Assembly (NCBI GenBank): GCA_013360195.1
Contig: JABWCQ010000022.1
Location: 1-36,300 of the forward strand
Direction of reading: 5' to 3'
Length of the DNA stretch: 36,300 bases
Source of the DNA: a bacterium
GTDB taxonomy: Bacteria; Electryoneota; RPQS01
Shown here: positions 30,462 to 36,300 of the stretch, in pieces
Layout of the letters: every line of letters starts with the position of its first letter
How positions within the stretch are numbered: the first letter of the stretch is position 1
Made by a program: the position numbers and the translations under genes
The notes under the pieces: generated by a model
Told to the model about the DNA's origin: nothing
The model's input: the letters and a program-made list of their open reading frames with translations, nothing else
Databases searched by the model: none

Positions 30462-30824
30462 ATGGGAATGCCTGTTGTACACTTTGAAATCACCGGACAC
30501 GATGGTGCAAAGCTGCAGTCATTTTACAGCACGCTTTTCGGCTGGAAGATTGACGCGAGTAATCCGATGCAATACGGATTGGTGGCCGCCGAAGAGAAAA
30601 GCATCGGCGGCGGAATCAGCGGCACGGAGCCGGGCGGTTCGCCGCGTGTGACGGTCTATATCGGCGTGGATAAAATTGACCCGGTACTTGGGCATGCCGA
30701 GAAGCTGGGCGGCAAGACGGTGATGCCGCGCACAGTGATTCCGGGGATGGTGGTCATGGCTCTGTTTGCTGACCCGAGCGGCAACGTGATCGGATTGGTG
30801 GAAAATGAAATGCCGCCGGCCTAA
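30462..30824 (+). CDS. VOC-family (glyoxalase/bleomycin-resistance fold) protein
   Basis: The product is 120 residues from the ATG at 30462, which has GGAGG 7 nt upstream; a TTG overlapping that site is rejected. It has the paired beta-alpha-beta-beta-beta pattern: VVHFEITGHDGAKLQSFYS then FGWKID, and a second half with KTVMPRTVIPGMVVMALFADPSGNVIGLVE. The DPSGN-IGL ending is typical. Metal ligands include His near the N-terminus (VVHFEI) and Glu in GLVE. Members act as dioxygenases, lyases or resistance proteins; the substrate is not known. Confidence 0.85.
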   Translation: MGMPVVHFEITGHDGAKLQSFYSTLFGWKIDASNPMQYGLVAAEEKSIGGGISGTEPGGSPRVTVYIGVDKIDPVLGHAEKLGGKTVMPRTVIPGMVVMALFADPSGNVIGLVENEMPPA

Positions 30825-30850
30825 TTTTCAGGGTTGGTTGAATGTGAAGT

Positions 30851-30875
30851 CCCCGCTGGAAATTGCGGGGCTTTT
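30851..30875 (+). terminator. Intrinsic terminator after the VOC gene
   Basis: CCCCGC / GCGGGG stem with an 8-nt loop, followed by CTTTT. Confidence 0.75.
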
Positions 30876-30981
30876 CATTTTGGCCGGTCTGGAATATCAG
30901 GAGGCATTTGTGCACGGTATTCCCAACATTTAACGATTTTGCCCCATTGAGCGTATCGTGGGATAAACTCTGTCCGGGGAG

Positions 30982-31010
30982 TTGCAAAGGGGGCGGAACG
31001 GTGTTATCTT
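30982..31010 (+). promoter_or_regulatory. Candidate promoter of the EamA transporter gene
   Basis: TTGCAA (30982-30987) and TATCTT (31005-31010) are 17 nt apart, each matching the sigma-70 consensus at 4/6 positions. The transporter start is 60 nt downstream of the -10 box. The rest of the 245-nt gap shows nothing else. Confidence 0.3.
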
Positions 31011-31069
31011 ATAGTCTGTTTTCGCAGGTATACTCAAGCAACTCAGGTAGGGCGGACGGGGAGATATAA

Positions 31070-31987
31070 TTGAAACAGTGGCTGGTGTTCCTTTACCTTG
31101 GCTGTTTAGCCTGGGGCACATCATTTTTGTGGATTAAGCTGGCCTTGCGCGAGCTGGGGCCGATGACGATGGTGAGCTGGCGGCTGATTTTCGGCGCCGC
31201 GATAACATGGGTGATCATCCGTTGGCAGAAGTTTGACCTGAAGTGGTCGGGCAAAGAGTTCTGGCTGCCGTTCTTTCTGGGGATTACAAGTGTTGCCATG
31301 CCGATAAGCTTAATCGGTTTTGCGGAGACGCGCATTGACTCAGGTCTGGCGGGTGTGCTGAACGCGACGATGCCGCTGTGGACGATGCTGATGGCTCACT
31401 ACTTTTTGCATGACGAGCGTTTCACGCTGCCGAAGTTTTTGGGTCTTCTGTCAGGGATTGCGGGGATTTATATTCTCATGAATCCCGATTTCGGAAAAGA
31501 GCGCGATGTGCTCGGACAAGCCGCGATGCTCGGTGCAACCTTTTTGTACGCGGGGAGCACGATTTCGCAGCGCAAGTTTATGCGCGGCGTTCATCCCTAT
31601 CAGATGGGACTTCCGCTGATATTGGGCGGCATGGTGTTCATCGTCGTGATGGCGGCGATATTCGAAGCGCCGTTCAAAGTTCCGCAGATTCCGCTGACCT
31701 GGCTGGCGTGCGCGTGGATGGGCATTCTGGGTATGGGACTTTCGACGGTGGCCTGGTTTTATCTTTTGAATCACTGGGGCGCAACGCGCACGTCGCTGGT
31801 GACATTTGTGTTTCCGCCGACGGCGGTACTTCTGGGGGTGTTCTTTCTGGACGAGCCGCTGCACTGGGACATCGTGCTGGGCGGCGGATTGATTATCGCG
31901 GGAATCGCGCTGGTGAACTATTATACCTACTGTCAATGCGACGAGAGAGTTCCTCGAAATCGCCAACGACTTTGCGAATCCACTTGA
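31070..31987 (+). CDS. EamA-family (DMT) transporter, with an unusual C-terminal tail
   Basis: The product (305 aa) has ten predicted helices in two EamA repeats; the first starts LYLGCLAWGTSFLWIKLAL and the second ends GGGLIIAGIALVN. Family members export amino acids or metabolites. The TTG start is supported by GGGGAG 6 nt upstream and an N-terminal membrane segment. After GIALVNYY the sequence changes to a polar Arg/Cys-rich tail that does not resemble the family. That tail overlaps, in another frame, the upstream-extended coding sequence of the next gene, which suggests the native 3' end was replaced by the incoming island. Confidence 0.87.
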   Translation: MKQWLVFLYLGCLAWGTSFLWIKLALRELGPMTMVSWRLIFGAAITWVIIRWQKFDLKWSGKEFWLPFFLGITSVAMPISLIGFAETRIDSGLAGVLNATMPLWTMLMAHYFLHDERFTLPKFLGLLSGIAGIYILMNPDFGKERDVLGQAAMLGATFLYAGSTISQRKFMRGVHPYQMGLPLILGGMVFIVVMAAIFEAPFKVPQIPLTWLACAWMGILGMGLSTVAWFYLLNHWGATRTSLVTFVFPPTAVLLGVFFLDEPLHWDIVLGGGLIIAGIALVNYYTYCQCDERVPRNRQRLCEST

Positions 31988-31988
31988 A

Positions 31989-33599
31989 TTGGTTAGAGAA
32001 GCAATCAGTAATTCCTATGATGCAAACGCTTCGCTAATAACTGTGTTGTTCGATGTTATTCAAGATTGTGGCGAATCAGTTCTTAGAATTAGATTGCAAG
32101 ATAATGGTGAGGGTATGGACCGGCTTGGCCTCCAAGCATTTTTTGACTTGGGAAATTCAATGTCAAGAGAAGATCCTACAAAAATCGGAGAAAAGGGGCA
32201 TGGAACAAAAGTTTACTTTAATAGCTCGCGAATCCGAGTCGTGACCTATAGGAACGGTGAGCGCTTAGAGGCTTCGGTCGATACCCCATTTCGCTCCCTT
32301 CACAATGGTACAATTCCACAGGTTAAAGTTTCGGCAGGACCTTCCAGCGATAGTCGAACAGGTACCGAAATAGAGATAATTGGTTACAACAATAACCGCC
32401 GCGACAGGTTCACCCATGCAATACTGAAGGACTACATTCTGTGGTTCACCAAACATGGCTCCATTGAGCATGTTTTTAATACTTCAAAATCAAATGTGAG
32501 ATTAAGACTTCAAGGACTTGATAGTCAAACAATAGAAGAGATTGAAGTTGGTCATCCTTTTCCTGGTGAAAGCCCAAGTATAACTTCCCTTTTTGATACA
32601 CATTTGGCATACGCCCCTGACCATTACTGTAAGAGAATTGTTCGGACAGGAACACTTTCTGATCATCCGGAAGTAACCTTTGAAGCCGTTTTTAGTATTG
32701 AAGGTTCAAGAGTCAAGTATGACAATAACCTAATGCTTCGACGCTCTGGTTATCAATCTCCGAAAGGGGCATATACTGTTCAAGAGAGATACGGCCTTTG
32801 GCTATGCAAAGATTATATTCCGATCCAAAGAAAAAACGATTGGATAGGTGTTAAAGGCACTGAATATACTCGTTTTCATGCGTTCGTGAATTGCCAAGAC
32901 TTGAGACTCACTGCCAACCGTGGTTCAATTGAAAATACTCCTTCTGAGAAACTATCTGATCTAAAAAATACCGTTCGTCAGATTTATGAAGACATAGTCG
33001 AAAGCAACGACTGGAGAGACTTGGATTGGCTAGAAAGTCAGGCGGGAGCTTTTCGAACTGTTGAAAAGGAGCGCAGAGATTATGGCTGGAGAGTTTCCCG
33101 AATCAATAAGACAAATATTGCTGTGTTTGAGGGGACGCAATTAGTCGAGCCAACGCGAGAGAGTGGCGTCTTTGCTCTCTATATTTTGGTTGCTCAGAAA
33201 AAACCAGAACTTTTCCCATTTTACGTATTAGACTATGATACCCATGAAGGCATAGATGTAATCGTAAAATCAGATGCCACAACACCAATTTCACAATCTA
33301 AACTGTTCTATGTTGAATTCAAGCATATTTTGACCAAGGACTTTAATCATTCGTTTGAAAATGTCCACTCTATCGTTTGTTGGGATACACAGATTAAGCA
33401 CAGCGAAACTGTTGAAGACATTACTGGCGAGACCAGAAAACTCATGATTGTTCAACCTGAGAAGGAAGGCGATTACACCAAGTACTTTCTTGACAACGAG
33501 CAGAAAGCGCGAAAAGTAGAGGTATTCGTACTCAAGAGTTATTTGAAGGAAAAGCTCGGTATTGATTTCAAGCCCCGAACAACGGCATCAGTTTTGTAA
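31989..33599 (+). CDS. GHKL (HSP90/MORC-like) ATPase fused to a PD-(D/E)XK-like nuclease domain
   Basis: From the first canonical start (TTG) the product is 536 residues. Sequence typical of the family lies upstream in the same frame (REFLEIANDFANPLEL, from about 31944), but the frame has no ATG, GTG or TTG back to a stop at 31914. ATPase motifs are EAISNSYDAN (4-13), DNGEGMD (38-44), GEKGHGTK (67-74) and GTEIEI (125-130). The C-terminal part has GID (421-423) and YVEFK (441-445), the D...ExK pattern of nucleases, then FNHSF and IVCWD. MORC-like ATPases joined to such nucleases are known in restriction-type systems. The region is clearly AT-richer than its neighbours. Confidence 0.78.
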   Translation: MVREAISNSYDANASLITVLFDVIQDCGESVLRIRLQDNGEGMDRLGLQAFFDLGNSMSREDPTKIGEKGHGTKVYFNSSRIRVVTYRNGERLEASVDTPFRSLHNGTIPQVKVSAGPSSDSRTGTEIEIIGYNNNRRDRFTHAILKDYILWFTKHGSIEHVFNTSKSNVRLRLQGLDSQTIEEIEVGHPFPGESPSITSLFDTHLAYAPDHYCKRIVRTGTLSDHPEVTFEAVFSIEGSRVKYDNNLMLRRSGYQSPKGAYTVQERYGLWLCKDYIPIQRKNDWIGVKGTEYTRFHAFVNCQDLRLTANRGSIENTPSEKLSDLKNTVRQIYEDIVESNDWRDLDWLESQAGAFRTVEKERRDYGWRVSRINKTNIAVFEGTQLVEPTRESGVFALYILVAQKKPELFPFYVLDYDTHEGIDVIVKSDATTPISQSKLFYVEFKHILTKDFNHSFENVHSIVCWDTQIKHSETVEDITGETRKLMIVQPEKEGDYTKYFLDNEQKARKVEVFVLKSYLKEKLGIDFKPRTTASVL

Positions 33600-33667
33600 C
33601 GCGTAAAAAATTGATTGGATTGCAAGTCGTTTCAGTTTGAAGAAGGGTTAGAGAGGAGAATATTAAC

Positions 33668-34075
33668 ATGCGTGATCAATTGCTAAAAGTTATTGTGAGA
33701 TACCCCAATCTTGCATATGGCGGATTGAATTGTCAAGAATACGAGAGGTATAATGGTTCAAGTTTTGAACATGATAGAAAATTACTTTACGACGCAATTG
33801 AGGAGTTCGCGCTAGCCGTGGAGTGGCTAAGCACGAAAAGACGCCAGAGATCTTGTAATCTCAATTACGTTTGTGGCCATATTAAGGACGACATAAGAAA
33901 GTGGGCTAATCACAATGGCAATCCAATTCAATACGTAAGTCAAGGAGCCACAATCGCCGCGGCGATTGCCCTTGGGTTTAGATACAGATCGTTGCCTTTT
34001 TGTAGGTTCAAGGCTGCGATCAATATTGCTAACCCTAGACCTTTTGCTTCGGGGAAATCTGTTGAGAGCTTTTAG
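33668..34075 (+). CDS. Small protein of unknown function beside the GHKL-nuclease gene
   Basis: No family named with confidence. The 135-residue protein has a helical middle (AIEEFALAVEWLS) and the segment QYVSQGATIAAAIALGF (about 88-104). This resembles, in my recollection, small proteins of mobile elements in which a similar ISNGAxIAAA stretch occurs. GGAG lies 9 nt before the ATG. Its base composition matches the preceding GHKL gene, and the 68-nt gap suggests one accessory unit. It might be a partner, regulator or unrelated cargo. Confidence 0.6.
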   Translation: MRDQLLKVIVRYPNLAYGGLNCQEYERYNGSSFEHDRKLLYDAIEEFALAVEWLSTKRRQRSCNLNYVCGHIKDDIRKWANHNGNPIQYVSQGATIAAAIALGFRYRSLPFCRFKAAINIANPRPFASGKSVESF

Positions 34076-34185
34076 ATTCTAGTCGAACAACGCGCTGAAG
34101 TGTGTAGATTTGCCATTAGCTTTAAGTTCATCTCGAAACACGAATTCAACCATTAATGATCCAATTTGCAATCGGAGACAATACG

Positions 34186-36300
34186 ATGAAGCGGTCCCAT
34201 ATGATTTTTGTCATGCTTGCCGTTTGGTGTTTGGCAAGCGTTAGTGTGGCTCAGGTGTCTCAGGGCGGTTCGCCGGCGAGCCTGAGTCTGACGGGCATGT
34301 CCGCGCCGGAGACGCGCAGTCTGCCTGCGGTGAATGCGGATGTTCTGCTGGCGGAAGATGAGCAGGAGAGCAAGGATGTTCCGTTGCGGTTCGGCTATCC
34401 GCACGATGTGAGCTTCAATTTGAGCAACAGCGGCACGTGGAGAGACGAAGGAAGGGCGGGTTTGGCGACTGAGACTTGAGTCGCGCGGCGCCTATTCGGT
34501 CAATCTGGTGTTCGACCGGTTTGACCTGCCGACGGGTGGACAGTTTTTTGTTTACAGCGATAATTACGACTACGTCATCGGCGCGTTCACAGAGGCAAAT
34601 GAATTTCCGGGCGGCGAGTTTTCGACGCAGCCGGTTCCGGGAGACGCGGTGACACTTGAGTATTACGAGCCAGCGGAAGCGCGGGGACAGAGCGAGATTT
34701 CGCTGATGCGCGTCGTTCATGCCTATCGTAATCTGTTCGGCCGTGAAAATAATCCGTTGGACGATTTCGGTGACAGCGGGACCTGCAACAACAACGTGAA
34801 TTGTCCGGAGGGCGCGGCGTGGCAGGAGCAGAAGCGCGGCGTGGTGATGCTGTTGACGAGCGGCGGTTTCCGGTATTGCTCCGGCTCGCTGATAAACAAT
34901 ACGAACAACGACGGCACGCCGTTTGTATTGACGGCGGATCACTGTGATCCGACGACGACGTCGGTATTCATGTTCAACTATGAAAGTCCGGGCTGTCCGA
35001 ACGTGAACGGTCCGACGAATCAAACGGTCGCGGGCTGTCAGCTACTCTTCAACAGCAGCGCATCGGATGTTCAGCTTGTCCGGTTGAACAGCAACGTTCC
35101 GCTCAACTATAATCCGTATTTCAGCGGGTGGAACGCGAACGACGCGGCGGCGACAAACTCCGTTTGTATTCACCACCCGAGCGGCGACATCAAGAAGATA
35201 ACGTTTGACAATCAGGCTCCGGTGTCGAGCACATGGTCGGGCACACCGGCCAATTCACATTGGCGGATATTGAACTGGGAAGACGGCACGACGGAGCCGG
35301 GCTCCTCGGGTTCGCCGCTTTTTGATCAGAATCACCGGATCACCGGGCAATTGCACGGCGGGACGGCGAGCTGCACGAACAACATAGACGATTATTACGG
35401 CAAGTTTTCGCTGTCGATGACGAACGGTTTGCGGGCTCATTTGGATCCGGGCAACAGCGGTGTGATGACGCTGGACGGATTTGATCCGCAGGCCGGCGGA
35501 TTTGTGACGGGCACGGTGCGCAACGCAACGACGCTGCTGCCGATCTCGGGAGCGACGGTTCAGGTGGTTGGCGGAGTCAACTCTGCGACGACGAACGCGA
35601 GTGGCGTTTATTTCATGCCGCTGCCGGACGGAGCGACGTATGATTTGGCATTCAGCGCTTATGCTTATGTATCCGACACGGTGACGGGAATAACGATCGT
35701 TGAAGGTGACACGGTGATTGCGGACATGAACTTGACCGCATTGCCGATTATCACAGTACTTGAAGAAGACTTTGAAACGGGAGCGCCGGGCTGGACGCAC
35801 AATACGCCGGGCGGAACATGGGTGGACGATTGGCATATTTCGACGGAGCGTTCGCGCTCGACATCACACAGTTACAAGTGCGGCTCGACGACGACGGGAA
35901 CGTATCGCGCATTTAACGACGCACGTTTGCTGTCGCCGGTGATGAACAATCTGCCTGCGGACGCGGTGTTGAGTTTCTGGATGCAGTTGGAAGGCGAAGT
36001 GTCGGGTGTGTATCCGGATTCGGCTTATGACGGCGGAATCCTGGAGATTTCTGTAAATGGCGGAGCGTTCACACAGATAACACCCCAGGGCGGTTATCCG
36101 AATACATTCCGCTACACGGTGGGCGGCGGGGCACCTGCACAGGGGCCGATGTTAGGCTTGCCGTGCTGGGCGACGACGCTGACCACATGGACTCAGATGA
36201 CGGCTGATTTGTCGGCATATGCCGGTTCGAACGTGCAATTGAGGTTCCGCTTTGGTTCGGACAACAGTGTTCAGCGCGAAGGCTGGTATGTGGATGATGT
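34186..36300 (+). pseudogene. Secreted lysyl-endopeptidase-like serine protease, frameshifted and cut by the window end
   Basis: The start is the ATG at 34186 with GGAG 8 nt upstream, followed by a signal peptide (cleavage near SVSVAQ). The first frame stops at 34479. Near 34444-34452 one extra base shifts the frame, after which the sequence continues as GRVWRLRLESRGAYSVNL and stays open to 36300. The second part has the trypsin-like triad LTADHC, SDVQLVRL and GSSGSPLFD. Then comes a carboxypeptidase-regulatory-like beta domain (GTVRNATTLLPISGATV) and a jelly-roll-like region ending WYVDDV. It resembles secreted proteases with C-terminal adhesion domains. The frameshift may be real or a sequencing error. 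Confidence 0.8.

Noticed and set aside
31936-32037. Short frame starting ATG inside the transporter-GHKL junction
   Set aside because: It lies in the third frame, gives a short basic peptide and stops quickly. It does not supply the missing GHKL start.

Overview
The window is a bacterial chromosome segment of moderately high GC content, with AT-richer accessory stretches near 21.8-22.2, 24.3-25.7 and 32.0-34.1 kb. Many core genes (pfkA, gapA, pgk) have no visible Shine-Dalgarno sequence. The right end encodes a large secreted multi-domain protease. These features, with an ECF sigma factor/Ser-Thr kinase pair and abundant palindromic intergenic repeats, suggest an uncultivated lineage related to the Fibrobacteres-Chlorobi-Bacteroidetes group. 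This placement is an inference and no rRNA gene is present to test it.

Left part, minus strand (0.1-11.6 kb). A solitary DNA methyltransferase fused to a nuclease domain comes first. It is followed by a Gfo/Idh/MocA oxidoreductase, a small membrane protein and a polysaccharide flippase, then an orphan pseudo-receiver/CheX phosphatase. Next is a sulfur and methionine cluster, transcribed as tusA-like, dsrE-like, tusA-osmC fusion, core metE, cystathionine synthase/lyase. A lipoprotein pair (LpoB-like plus its COG3014-type partner) closes this block and probably serves peptidoglycan synthesis.

Middle part (11.8-20.7 kb). This holds a radical SAM protein, a ribosome hibernation factor, HemW and a PAS histidine kinase. 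After these, on the plus strand, comes a scattered lower-glycolysis block: pfkA, gapA, two DUF1232 genes, a DUF4920 lipoprotein and an Arg/Pro-rich repeat protein, and later pgk, tpiA and secG. Between them lies about 1.1 kb filled with hairpin repeats around a REP-associated tyrosine transposase (RAYT) that lacks a normal start codon. Inverted copies of one repeat bracket the transposase, and a related palindrome lies inside the 5' coding end of the COG3014-type gene near 11.0 kb.

Right part (24.3-36.3 kb). A dinD-like gene and two tandem Cys-rich mini-genes interrupt tpiA and secG. tRNA-Leu(GAG) follows secG. Then come a DUF4256 gene, a secreted M20 peptidase followed by an ECF sigma factor and a membrane-anchored Ser/Thr kinase, two small genes and an EamA transporter. 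The transporter's 3' end abuts an AT-rich island that encodes a GHKL ATPase with a C-terminal PD-(D/E)XK-like nuclease and a small unknown protein. This is the best candidate for an uncharacterised defence-type module. The window ends inside a frameshifted gene for a secreted lysyl-endopeptidase-like serine protease.
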